13,477 nt of DNA, taken from assembly GCA_900759005.1 (NCBI GenBank), contig CAAEUQ010000147.1:1-13477 (forward strand). The letters are read 5' to 3'. Both the position numbers and the translations under genes were made by a program. Source of the stretch: Clostridia bacterium. GTDB taxonomy: Bacteria > Bacillota > Clostridia > Christensenellales > Aristaeellaceae. Shown piece by piece: positions 7,501 to 13,477 of this stretch; position 1 is the stretch's first letter; the number at the start of each line of letters is the position of its first letter. The notes beneath the pieces were generated by a model, which saw only the letters and a list, made by a program, of their open reading frames with translations, did no database searches and was not told the origin of the DNA.

Positions 7501-7590
7501 CACGATTATCCGCACGATTCCTCGAAGATTCGATTATTTGCCTGAATTGAGCGGAAAAAAATATGCGAAATACGCGAAACTGCGACGAAA
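7501..7590. promoter_or_regulatory. Candidate operator region with repeated CACGATT and GCGAAA motifs
   Basis: CACGATT occurs at 7501-7507 and 7513-7519, exactly 12 bp apart, and CGATTAT recurs at 7503-7509 and 7531-7537. A second cluster, CGAAA at 7566-7570, 7575-7579 and 7586-7590, lies closer to the regulator promoter. The first cluster falls about 47-83 bp upstream of the predicted start of the ABC transcript, where AraC-type activators usually bind. The binding role is inference only. Confidence 0.3.
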
Positions 7591-7609
7591 ACAGTAAATA
7601 ATGATCGTA

Positions 7610-7638
7610 TTGAAAAATGAAGGCGGGTGTGCTATCAT
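7610..7638 (+). promoter_or_regulatory. Predicted promoter of the regulator-kinase operon
   Basis: A -35 box TTGAAA (7610-7615) is separated by exactly 17 bp from a -10 box TATCAT (7633-7638). Transcription would begin near 7645. This rules against the ATG at 7637 as the start codon, because it lies inside the -10 box, and favours the ATG at 7667. Confidence 0.55.
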
Positions 7639-7666
7639 GAAAGAAAAAACGGAGATGAATGCGATC

Positions 7667-9079
7667 ATGAAGGTGCTGATCGTTGACGATGAAGCGCACG
7701 TCCGCGACGGAATTGAGAAAAATCTACCCTGGGCACAGCTGGGCGTAGATCGGGTATTCAAGGCGGCGACCGGGCGCGAAGGGCTTTGCATGGCGGAAGA
7801 ATATCAGCCGGACGTGATCATCAGCGATGTTCGAATGCCGCAAATGGACGGCCTTTCCATGGCGCGAACGCTTTGCGAGCGCTTTCCGGGCGCAAAGCTT
7901 ATTTTCATCAGCGCCTATTCGGAGATTGATTATTATCGCTCGGCGATGAAGCTGCATGCGGTCGGATTTATCGAAAAGCCGATCATTTTGGAGGAGCTTT
8001 CCGCAGAGGTGCGCCGCGCGGTCGATATGATCCGATTGGAAAAGCGTTCAGGAGGCGCAAAAGAGGATGAGCACACTTTTTTGAGCCTGCTGCACGGCGC
8101 AGCGCCGGATGAATTCGGGAAAAGGTTTTCGGTGTTCGTCGTCGGGCGCATTGAAATGCCGGAAAGCAAGGCAATCCGAAAGACGCTCCAGACTGCGCTT
8201 GGGACGGAGGTATTCTGTGGAACGGCGGGCAGGCATTTCGTCGCAATCGCGGAAGGTGCTGCGGAAACGACAGGCGCGGCGCAAATCCTGATGCGGCTGG
8301 GTGCGGCGGCGTTCGTCACGAGGGCGCAGGCAAATGCGGCGAGTCAGGTTGGAATCGCCTATGAATCGGCAGCTGCGCGACAGGGATACCAGTTTTATTT
8401 CCCCAAAGCGCATTTCTGCGATATTCAGGATGAATTCGTGCTGAAATCGCCGCCGGCAGTGTTTGACGCGAAATTTGCTCAGGCATTTTCCGGATGCGTT
8501 CAGTCGGGCGATTTTTCGCAGGCGAGCGCGCTGGTTTCAGCAGAAATGGAAAAGCTCGTTTCGCCGCGATTGTGCGCGCCAGAATACGCGCGGATGTCGG
8601 TTGCACAGCTGATGCGGCTGGCGGCGGAATGCTTCGAGCGCGGCGGCGTTTCGTGCGGAAACGCGAATGCGGGGCTTGCGCGAATCGAGACGTTTGAAGA
8701 GATGCGCGCATTCGCCTTATCGCGCATCGGGCAAATGTTTGGTTTCGCGAGCGACCTAAGCGAAAGCGGACGAGTAGTTTACTTAATAAAGCGCGAAATT
8801 GAGGCGAATTTCACGAATCCGTCGTTTACGATCGCGGCACTGGCGTGGCGGCTGCATTTTTCGGAAAGCTATTTGGGCAGCTTGTTCAAGCGCCATACGT
8901 CGATGACGATCGGCAGATACTTAAATCAGATCCGAATGGAGCACGCGAAGCGGCTTCTGCTTGATCCCGCGCGGAAGGTGAGCGAGGTTGGCGAGATGGT
9001 CGGGATTGACAATACGGATTATTTTACCCGAAGATTCAAGCAGTACACCGGTCGCACGCCGTCGGAGTACAGGAGGTGA
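7667..9079 (+). CDS. YesN-type response regulator, receiver plus AraC-family DNA-binding domain (470 aa)
   Basis: This is a cytoplasmic transcription factor of a two-component system, expected to be phosphorylated by the adjacent YesM-type kinase and to activate the divergent sugar transporter. The receiver domain covers residues 1-120: acidic pocket VDDE at 6-9, phospho-acceptor Asp54 in ISDVRMP, Ser82 in FISAYSE and Lys104 in EKP. A poorly conserved linker region occupies about 130-370. The C-terminal AraC HTH pair occupies about 373-470, with the first helix-turn-helix around TIAALAWRLHFSESYLGSLF and the second around VSEVGEMVGIDNTDYFTRRF, ending TPSEYRR. The ATG at 7667 was chosen because the protein then begins MKVLIVDDE, because GGAG lies upstream, and because earlier ATGs fall in the predicted promoter. 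The kinase start follows within six bases of the stop. Confidence 0.92.
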   Translation: MKVLIVDDEAHVRDGIEKNLPWAQLGVDRVFKAATGREGLCMAEEYQPDVIISDVRMPQMDGLSMARTLCERFPGAKLIFISAYSEIDYYRSAMKLHAVGFIEKPIILEELSAEVRRAVDMIRLEKRSGGAKEDEHTFLSLLHGAAPDEFGKRFSVFVVGRIEMPESKAIRKTLQTALGTEVFCGTAGRHFVAIAEGAAETTGAAQILMRLGAAAFVTRAQANAASQVGIAYESAAARQGYQFYFPKAHFCDIQDEFVLKSPPAVFDAKFAQAFSGCVQSGDFSQASALVSAEMEKLVSPRLCAPEYARMSVAQLMRLAAECFERGGVSCGNANAGLARIETFEEMRAFALSRIGQMFGFASDLSESGRVVYLIKREIEANFTNPSFTIAALAWRLHFSESYLGSLFKRHTSMTIGRYLNQIRMEHAKRLLLDPARKVSEVGEMVGIDNTDYFTRRFKQYTGRTPSEYRR

Positions 9080-9084
9080 TCGCT

Positions 9085-10671
9085 GTGAGGAGGTTTCATA
9101 CAGCGATGTGCGGCATGGAGGGCTATCGGACGCGGTTTTTGATTTACCTTTCGGCGGCGTTTGTGCCGTTTCTGGTGATCGCGCTGATTGCGAACGTGCA
9201 TTTTCTGAACACGCATCTGGCGGATACGGCGGAAATTGTTTGCGGTGTGGCGCGGCAGGCGGAGAATCAGCTGTCCTCCATTTACGATACGACTGCCGGA
9301 CTTGCGCAGAACGTGCTGCTGCATACAACGCTTCAGGACGAAGTATTGCCGACGAACGGGCGCGTGAACGATTATCAGACGCTGAGCCGAAATTTTCAGA
9401 AGCTGCGCGGGCTGGTGGACGCGTTTTCGTTTTCCGATGAAATTTCGGAACTGAAATTTTATCTCCCGTCCGAAATGGTGATTCCCAATGGGAAATTTCT
9501 TCTGGAGGCGGATATTGCGCCGCAGGAATCATGGTATTCGGAATACATGGAGCAGAGGAATATTCGGCGCTGGTATGTAGCAGATGCAGCGTTCGGTTCG
9601 GGCGCGCGGGACGTGCTGTGTCTGATCTGTCCGCTTCAGGACGCGCTGGATTTTTCGAAAACGATCGGGTATTTGCGCGTAGACGTATCGCGGGCGCGCA
9701 TCGAAGAGGTTTTGTCCAGCGGTCTTGTGATCGATGGGGCGAGCTGTTTTCTTCTGGATGCGGATGGGCGAGTGATCTGTTCAAGCGGCGCGTCGGGCGA
9801 GGAGCTTCTGGAGGGCTTGGACTTGGCTGCGAGACCGAGCTATGAATATGTTTCGCTGGACGGACGGAGCTATCTGGCTGCGGTGGGCGAGATTGGCGCG
9901 TCGGCGATGCGGTTCGTTTACCTGGCGCCGCGCGCGAATCTGACGCGGAACATACTTGCGAACTATCTGCTTCAGGCGGTGCTGCTGGTGGCGGAGATCC
10001 TGCTGTTGGCGGTGGTGACGGGGCTATTTGCGTATTCCCTGATCAGCGCAAGGAACAATCAGCTGAAGCTTTTGAACTGTTAGATCAATCCGCATTTTTT
10101 ATACAACACGCTTGATTTGATCAACTGGCAGGCGATTAATCAGAATCTTCCGGAGATTTACCGACCGATTCAGGCGCTGTCGCGCTTTTACAAGATCACG
10201 CTGAATCACGGATCGGATTTCATTCGTGTCAGCGACGAACTGGAGCAGCTGCGCCTGTATCTTGATTTACAGAACATTCGCTTCAAGGGGAGCATTGTTT
10301 ATCGGATTGAGGCGGAGGCGGAGGTGCGCGACTGTGTGATTCTTCATATGGTGCTTCAGCCGATTGTTGAAAACTCCGTGCTGCACGGCATTCGCGAAAA
10401 GGGCGATCAGGCGGGCAATCTATGTATTCGCGCCGTGCGAGAGAAGAATCATCTTCTATTTACGATCGAAGACGACGGGGTAGGCATGGATGAGGAGACG
10501 GTGCGCCGTCTTTTACGCGGTGACTCGGGGGCAGGTTACGGGCTTGCGAATATCCAGCAGCGGATTCGCTTATTCTACGGTTCAAAATACGGCATAAAAA
10601 TTGAAAGCCGTCCCAACGAAGGCACGCGCGTAGAAATCCGAATGCCTGGGGCGGCGGGCGGTGCCCGCTGA
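9085..10671 (+). pseudogene. YesM-type sensor histidine kinase interrupted by an in-frame amber codon
   Basis: This is an inner-membrane sensor kinase of the HPK7/YesM family, the expected partner of the adjacent regulator. The best start is GTG at 9085, eight bases after a perfect AGGAGG at 9071-9076 that overlaps the end of the regulator gene. Membrane segments lie at about residues 18-39 and 290-318, with about 250 extracellular residues between them as the sensing part. The kinase core is complete downstream: H-box INPHFLYNTL with His337, N-box VENSVLHGI with Asn430, G1 DDGVGM at 463-468 and G2 GAGYGL at 482-487. Codon 333, which should be the glutamine before INPHF, is TAG. Automatic annotation would give two pieces, 9085-10083 and about 10117-10671. 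No HAMP domain fits in the 15 or so residues between the second membrane segment and the H-box. The last residues and the stop TGA come from a repeat element. Confidence 0.85.
10081..10083 (+). other. In-frame amber codon TAG in the kinase H-box
   Basis: The frame before the codon (LKLLNC) and after it (INPHFLYNTL) is the same, and the family consensus has Gln at this place. A single C-to-T change from CAG explains it. No downstream ATG with a ribosome binding site restarts the frame, and a TTG at 10117 would start after the H-box. Confidence 0.9.
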
Positions 10672-10804
10672 CGATTGCTGCCGCGTTTGGTCGCGGCGAA
10701 ATTGAGTCGGGAAGCGACTCAATTTCTTCCTTGGTTTGAAATGGTGCTTTGTACCCAATTTCCCGTAAATTGCACCGGGAAGCGGCGCAATTTACTATGT
10801 TTGG
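10654..10804 (+). repeat. Three-hairpin intergenic repeat, copy A
   Basis: Hairpin 1 is GCGGGC/GCCCGC with a 3-base loop at 10654-10668. Hairpin 2 is GAAATTGAGTCG/CGACTCAATTTC with loop GGAAG at 10698-10726. Hairpin 3 is a 13-bp stem starting GTAAATTGC at 10765-10795 with the same GGAAG loop and one A-C mismatch. The linker TGACGATTGCTGCCGC follows hairpin 1, and GTACCCAATTT precedes hairpin 3. It overlaps the end of the kinase frame and supplies its stop codon. Confidence 0.85.
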
Positions 10805-10823
10805 GCGGAGGGGTTATTGGAAT

Positions 10824-11120
10824 TTACTTCGAGTTTGTAAAAGATTCTGACAGTGCTTTTGTGAATAGCCCATGCTGTGTGCAATAATACAGGAGTGTAC
10901 CGCGGCGGAAGTTCGGCAGGCGCGTTTCCAGATTCCATTCCGGGTAGAGACGGCGGAGAAGCAGCGTATCGTCAGAAATCAGCGCGACGAATGCGATATG
11001 GTGTTCGCGGGTCATTTCATGGCGGGAAGCAATCAGCCATTCGCCGTCTTGCAACCGACGAAGCGTAGAGCAGAAATCTTTGAAAAAACTGGAACACTTG
11101 TCATGCCGGAAACGTCTAAG
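10824..11120 (-). pseudogene. C-terminal fragment of a conserved clostridial protein
   Basis: The minus-strand frame from about 11120 to the stop at 10824 reads as real protein: RRLQDGEWLIASRHEMTREH, then HIAFVALISDD, LYPEWNLETRLP and LLYYCTQHGLF. From memory this resembles the C-terminal domain (pattern H-M-T-x-x-H-x-I-x-F ... Y-P-E ... R-x-P ... Y-C-x-x-H-G-L) found after XRE-type helix-turn-helix regions or alone in many Clostridia, with a desulfoferrodoxin-like arrangement of His and Cys. That naming is recalled and not checked. No N-terminal DNA-binding part and no start codon with a ribosome site are present. The secreted-protein gene begins just beyond on the opposite strand. It is therefore a truncated relic of about 99 codons, with no frameshift inside the preserved part. 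Confidence 0.6.
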
Positions 11121-11150
11121 AACTATCTTGCATGAGACGAGGTGTAAAAG

Positions 11151-11984
11151 ATGAAAAAACTGATTGCGATTCTGATGTGTCTGATGATTGCGGTACCGTT
11201 TGCCGCGAGTGCGGAGAGCGGGCTTATGAAGCTTGAAAACGGTGCGACCGGCGATTTCGACGGCGATGGCACGGAAGAACCGGTGGCGTTCACGACCAAG
11301 CGCGACGAATACGGCGACGGCGGTTTTGTACTGACGGTGGGCGACAAGACGGTGAAGCGAGACGAATGCATTTCGTTGAGCGAGGATCTTTATGCGGTAA
11401 GCATTCCGCGTAACGCATATTACGATGCGGACGGTTTGATGGGCACGCTGTTTATCGCGTCGGAATACGGACCGAGCGACGATCCGGTGAGCTACTGCTA
11501 TTTCTATTCGGATGGCGTTCTTTATGATGCCGGCACGATCGAGGCGCTGCCGACGGGGATGAGTTTCTCCGGAAGGATGATTGAGACGACACTGCGCTCC
11601 GATCTGCTGGGCACGTGGTCGCGTCCTGCGACGTTCGTTCTGGCGTATGGCAGCGCGATGGTCGGCGAGGATTACGAAGAGACATATCATTTGGCTGAAG
11701 TTCCGCAGGACGTTTACGCGATGGGTCTGATTGCCGAAACGAAGGTTGATCTGCCGCTGCAGGCGTCTCGAACGGATGAGACGGAGGTCGGTGTGATTGC
11801 CGCGGGTTCGAAAATTACGTTCGGAGCGACGGACAATCGAAACTGGGTTTACGCTGAATCCATGGATGGGCAGGTTTCCGGCTGGTTCTATGTTGACGAC
11901 AGCGATTACCCGACGATGATTCGCGTAAGCGGCGAGATGCTTGAGGCGAACAATGTATTCGCCAATCTGATGTACGCCGATTAA
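11151..11984 (+). CDS. Secreted protein with Ca-binding-like motif and SH3b-like C-terminal domain (277 aa)
   Basis: This is an exported protein of unknown role. Residues 1-21 form a signal peptide (MKKLIAILMCLMIAVPFAAS then A), with likely cleavage after Ala21; the cysteine at 10 is not in a lipobox. Just after it, GDFDGDGTEE at residues 34-43 has the Asp/Gly spacing of calcium-binding FG-GAP or dockerin-like loops. The middle part is beta-rich (strands around FVLTVGDKTV and SYCYFYSDGVLYD). Residues about 196-251 (TKVDLPLQASRTDETEVGVI, then GSKITFGATDN, ending GWFYVDD) fit a bacterial SH3 domain, which often binds peptidoglycan. The start is ATG at 11151 with GAGGTG six bases upstream. It stands alone between repeat copies A and B, and no convincing promoter was found directly upstream. 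Confidence 0.8.
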   Translation: MKKLIAILMCLMIAVPFAASAESGLMKLENGATGDFDGDGTEEPVAFTTKRDEYGDGGFVLTVGDKTVKRDECISLSEDLYAVSIPRNAYYDADGLMGTLFIASEYGPSDDPVSYCYFYSDGVLYDAGTIEALPTGMSFSGRMIETTLRSDLLGTWSRPATFVLAYGSAMVGEDYEETYHLAEVPQDVYAMGLIAETKVDLPLQASRTDETEVGVIAAGSKITFGATDNRNWVYAESMDGQVSGWFYVDDSDYPTMIRVSGEMLEANNVFANLMYAD

Positions 11985-11991
11985 CGGGCAG

Positions 11992-12148
11992 GGCGGCAGT
12001 GCCGCCTGACGATTGCTGCCGCGCTTGGTCGCATCGAAATTGAGTCGGGAAGCGACTCAATTTCTTTCTTGGTTCGGAAAGGGGTTTTGTACCCAATTTG
12101 ACGCAAATCGAGTCGGATAGCGACTCGATTTGCTATGTTTGTACTGGG
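11992..12148 (+). repeat. Three-hairpin intergenic repeat, copy B
   Basis: Hairpin 1 is GGCGGC/GCCGCC with loop AGT (11992-12006). Hairpin 2 is GAAATTGAGTCG/CGACTCAATTTC with loop GGAAG (12036-12064). Hairpin 3 is GCAAATCGAGTCG/CGACTCGATTTGC with loop GATAG (12103-12133). All three stems are perfect. It begins seven bases after the stop of the secreted-protein gene and is followed directly by copy C. Confidence 0.9.
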
Positions 12149-12305
12149 GGCGGCAGTGCCGCCTGACGATTGCTGCCGCGCTTGGTTGCATCGAAATTGA
12201 ATCGGGAAGCGACTCAATTTCTTTCTTGGTTCGGAATGGAGCTTTATACCCAATTTGACGCAAATCGAGTCGGATAGCGACTCGATTTGCTATGTTCGGG
12301 CTGGA
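12149..12305 (+). repeat. Three-hairpin intergenic repeat, copy C (tandem to B)
   Basis: This is a near-identical tandem copy of B with a period of exactly 157 bp at all three hairpins: 12149-12163, 12193-12221 and 12260-12290. The few differences include one uncompensated G-to-A in the left arm of hairpin 2. The repeat ends before the promoter of the histidine phosphatase gene. Confidence 0.9.
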
Positions 12306-12367
12306 ACTGAGGGGGATCGTTTGAGCGGATAGCATATGCGTTTGATTGCGAGTTTGGGCTTATGGGG

Positions 12368-12397
12368 TTGACTCGGGCGGGCTTTGCGGGATATAAT
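12368..12397 (+). promoter_or_regulatory. Predicted sigma70-type promoter of the histidine phosphatase gene
   Basis: TTGACT at 12368-12373 and a perfect TATAAT at 12392-12397 are separated by 18 bp. The start of transcription would be near 12404, with a leader of about 23 bases carrying the GAGGGG ribosome site. Confidence 0.75.
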
Positions 12398-12426
12398 GGT
12401 GAAAAACGCAAAGCTGAGGGGTTCAA

Positions 12427-13131
12427 ATGAAAATTTTGATCATTCGCCACGGCGAACCGGATTACTCGATCGATTCGCTTACCGAAAAGGGCTGGCGCGA
12501 GGCGGAAATTCTTGCTGATCGTCTGGAAAAGGCGGACGTTCGCGATTTTTACGTTTCGCCGATGGGACGTGCACGTGCGACTGCGAAGCCTACGCTGGAG
12601 CGTTTGCATCGCGAAGCGGAGGTATTGGACTGGCTGCATGAATTCAGGGGATACGCAGTGGATCCGTTCACAGGCGAGCGGCGCTGCCCTTGGAACCTTG
12701 CACCGCAATACTGGACGAAGCAGGCGGATTTATACGATCCTGAGGCGTGGCGTACGCATTCGATTTATGCCGCGGGTACGGTCGGACGGGTTTACGATGA
12801 AACGGTGGCGGGGCTGGATGCGCTGCTGGCGCGTTATGGATACGTTCGCGACGGCAAAATTTACCGCTATGAGGAAAGCAATTCGGCAACGATTGCGCTG
12901 TTCTGTCATTTCGGTTTGGGCATGGCGATGATTTCGCATTTGATCGGCGTTTCGCTCACGGCGCTGTGGCAGGGCTTTCTGATGCCGACGAGCTCGGTGA
13001 CGACGTTTGTATCCGAAGAACGCATTCCCGGAGAAGCCTATTTCCGCTGCATTCAGCTGGGTGACACGAGTCATCTATACGCCGCCCACGAACCCATCTC
13101 CTCCGCCGGTCTCCTTAAAGCTGAGCTTTAA
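12427..13131 (+). CDS. Histidine phosphatase superfamily protein (234 aa)
   Basis: This is a cytoplasmic phosphatase or phosphoglycerate-mutase-like enzyme of the branch-1 histidine phosphatases. The catalytic signature is RHG at residues 7-9 (LIIRHGEPDYS), with His8 forming the phospho-histidine. Further expected residues are Arg48 or Arg50 in SPMGRARATA, Glu72 in LHEF and the second histidine His161 in FCHFGLG. It has no signal peptide. The insert between 75 and 150, rich in tryptophan and tyrosine, is longer than in the smallest family members and may shape the substrate pocket; the substrate cannot be inferred. The start is ATG at 12427 with GAGGGG upstream, behind a strong promoter, and it is a single-gene unit. 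Its last codons (LLKAEL and TAA) form one arm pair of hairpin 1 of repeat copy D. Confidence 0.88.
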   Translation: MKILIIRHGEPDYSIDSLTEKGWREAEILADRLEKADVRDFYVSPMGRARATAKPTLERLHREAEVLDWLHEFRGYAVDPFTGERRCPWNLAPQYWTKQADLYDPEAWRTHSIYAAGTVGRVYDETVAGLDALLARYGYVRDGKIYRYEESNSATIALFCHFGLGMAMISHLIGVSLTALWQGFLMPTSSVTTFVSEERIPGEAYFRCIQLGDTSHLYAAHEPISSAGLLKAEL

Positions 13132-13268
13132 TGCAGTTGCTGCCGCTTTTGGTCACGACGATTTTGAATCGGGAAGCGATTCAAAATCTTACTCGGTTCG
13201 GGGCAGGGCTTTGTTCCCAATTTGACGCGTGCTGCGCCGCCGTGGTGGCGGCTTGCGCGCTATGATTG
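13115..13268 (+). repeat. Three-hairpin intergenic repeat, divergent copy D
   Basis: It keeps the linkers (TTGCTGCCGC, TTGGTC, CTCGGTTCGG, CCCAATTTGACGC, GCTATG) but has different stems. Hairpin 1 is TTAAAGC/GCTTTAA with loop TGA (13115-13131) and lies inside the end of the phosphatase gene. Hairpin 2 is GATTTTGAATCG/CGATTCAAAATC with loop GGAAG (13160-13188). Hairpin 3 is an imperfect GC-rich stem with CGCCGCC-type arms (13227-13260), in place of the GCAAATCGAGTCG stem of B and C. Confidence 0.75.
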
Positions 13269-13306
13269 GTGTGAGGTTTTTGATAAGGCTTGGGTTTTCA
13301 AAAGAC

Positions 13307-13339
13307 AAAAGCGATCGCATTTAATGTGCGGTCGCTTTT
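13307..13339. terminator. Bidirectional intrinsic terminator
   Basis: A 13-bp stem AAAAGCGATCGCA/TGCGGTCGCTTTT with one G-U type pair and a 7-base loop has T-runs on both strands. It would end transcription from the histidine phosphatase side and from the right. Confidence 0.8.
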
Positions 13340-13359
13340 ATAAAACGCAGAACAAAGCA

Positions 13360-13384
13360 AATCGAGTCGCTTCCCGACTCGATT
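13360..13384 (-). repeat. Lone repeat-type hairpin in reverse orientation
   Basis: A 10-bp perfect stem AATCGAGTCG/CGACTCGATT with loop CTTCC, the reverse complement of the GGAAG loop in copies A-D. None of the conserved linkers flank it, so it is a detached hairpin of the same family on the minus strand, lying between two terminators. Confidence 0.65.
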
Positions 13385-13393
13385 CAGACTGTC

Positions 13394-13422
13394 AAAAAAG
13401 GTCGCGCAGAGCGGCCTTTTTT
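13394..13422. terminator. Intrinsic terminator, bidirectional form
   Basis: A 12-bp stem AAAAAAGGTCGC/GCGGCCTTTTTT with a 5-base loop and one G-U pair. Six T residues end the plus strand and six A residues mirror them on the minus strand. It lies directly before the promoter-like sequence at 13422. Confidence 0.85.
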
Positions 13423-13430
13423 GCTATAAT
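13422..13430 (+). promoter_or_regulatory. Extended -10 promoter-like sequence
   Basis: TGCTATAAT has the TGnTATAAT form of an extended -10, and no -35 is visible at 16-18 bp upstream, where the terminator stem lies. The predicted start near 13437 is only a few bases before the ATG at 13441. Confidence 0.5.
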
Positions 13431-13440
13431 AGAGGCGGTG

Positions 13441-13477
13441 ATGAAAATGCTGAAGAAAGAAACAGAGCAGCGGCAGG
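13441..13477 (+). CDS. Start of a gene cut by the window end
   Basis: ATG at 13441 (MKMLKKETEQRQ...) and ATG at 13447 are both possible; GAGGCGG at 13432-13438 is correctly spaced for the second. Only 12 codons are present, so the product cannot be named. The start is basic and polar with no signal-peptide core yet visible. Confidence 0.5.
   Translation, partial: MKMLKKETEQRQ

Noticed and set aside
11080..11129. Promoter for the secreted-protein gene (TTGTCA at 11098 with AACTAT 17 bp on)
   Set aside because: The -10 matches consensus at only three of six bases, so it was not listed.
10824..11690. Full 288-codon minus-strand frame
   Set aside because: Only the part below about 11120 is protein-like. 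The remainder is antisense to the secreted-protein gene, so only the relic was kept.
10654..13268. Integron attC sites or a CRISPR array as explanation for the repeats
   Set aside because: No integrase, no conserved attC core sites and no regularly spaced short repeats with unique spacers; the flanked kinase belongs to a normal operon rather than a gene cassette.

Overview
The window looks like a chromosomal segment of an uncultured Clostridia-type Bacillota. The grounds are strong AGGAGG-type ribosome binding sites, sigma70-like promoters with TATAAT boxes, a YesM/YesN-type two-component system beside a CUT1 sugar ABC operon of the LplB/YtcP kind, and a GC-rich codon style. A gut lineage such as Christensenellales would fit, but no marker gene is present, so this placement is inference.

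Left part (1-2880). A frameshifted minus-strand gene relic lies at 42-426, followed by a possible tiny membrane peptide. A plus-strand cluster of unrecognised genes then runs from a good promoter at 568-597: a membrane-anchored protein (642-1148), a TPR-like protein (1222-2052), a 177-residue hypothetical protein (2072-2605) and a 20-codon signal-peptide-like stub (2649-2711).

Central part (2853-10671). This is a carbohydrate uptake locus. On the minus strand, reading from 7437 down, come two CUT1 permeases, a large solute-binding protein, a terminator and an acetylesterase-like alpha/beta hydrolase. Divergent from it, on the plus strand, are a YesN-type response regulator and a YesM-type histidine kinase. 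The shared intergenic region holds a good promoter for the regulator. It also holds a perfect -10 with a poor -35 for the ABC operon, with repeated motifs just upstream, which suggests activation by the regulator. No ABC ATPase is encoded here, so the transporter probably borrows a shared MsmX-type ATPase. The kinase has an in-frame amber codon exactly where the glutamine before the phospho-accepting INPHF box should be, so signalling may be broken in this strain.

Right part (10654-13477). Three features dominate: a family of intergenic repeats, a secreted SH3b-like protein (11151-11984) and a histidine-phosphatase-family enzyme (12427-13131). A minus-strand relic of a conserved clostridial C-terminal domain lies at 10824-11120. 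The repeats are about 150 bp long and occur in four copies, each directly after a gene and in the gene's direction. Each copy can fold into three hairpins. The linkers are conserved, but the stem sequences differ between copies while remaining self-complementary. This unexplained structured element is the most interesting signal in the window. The segment ends with two bidirectional terminators, an extended -10 promoter and the first codons of another gene.
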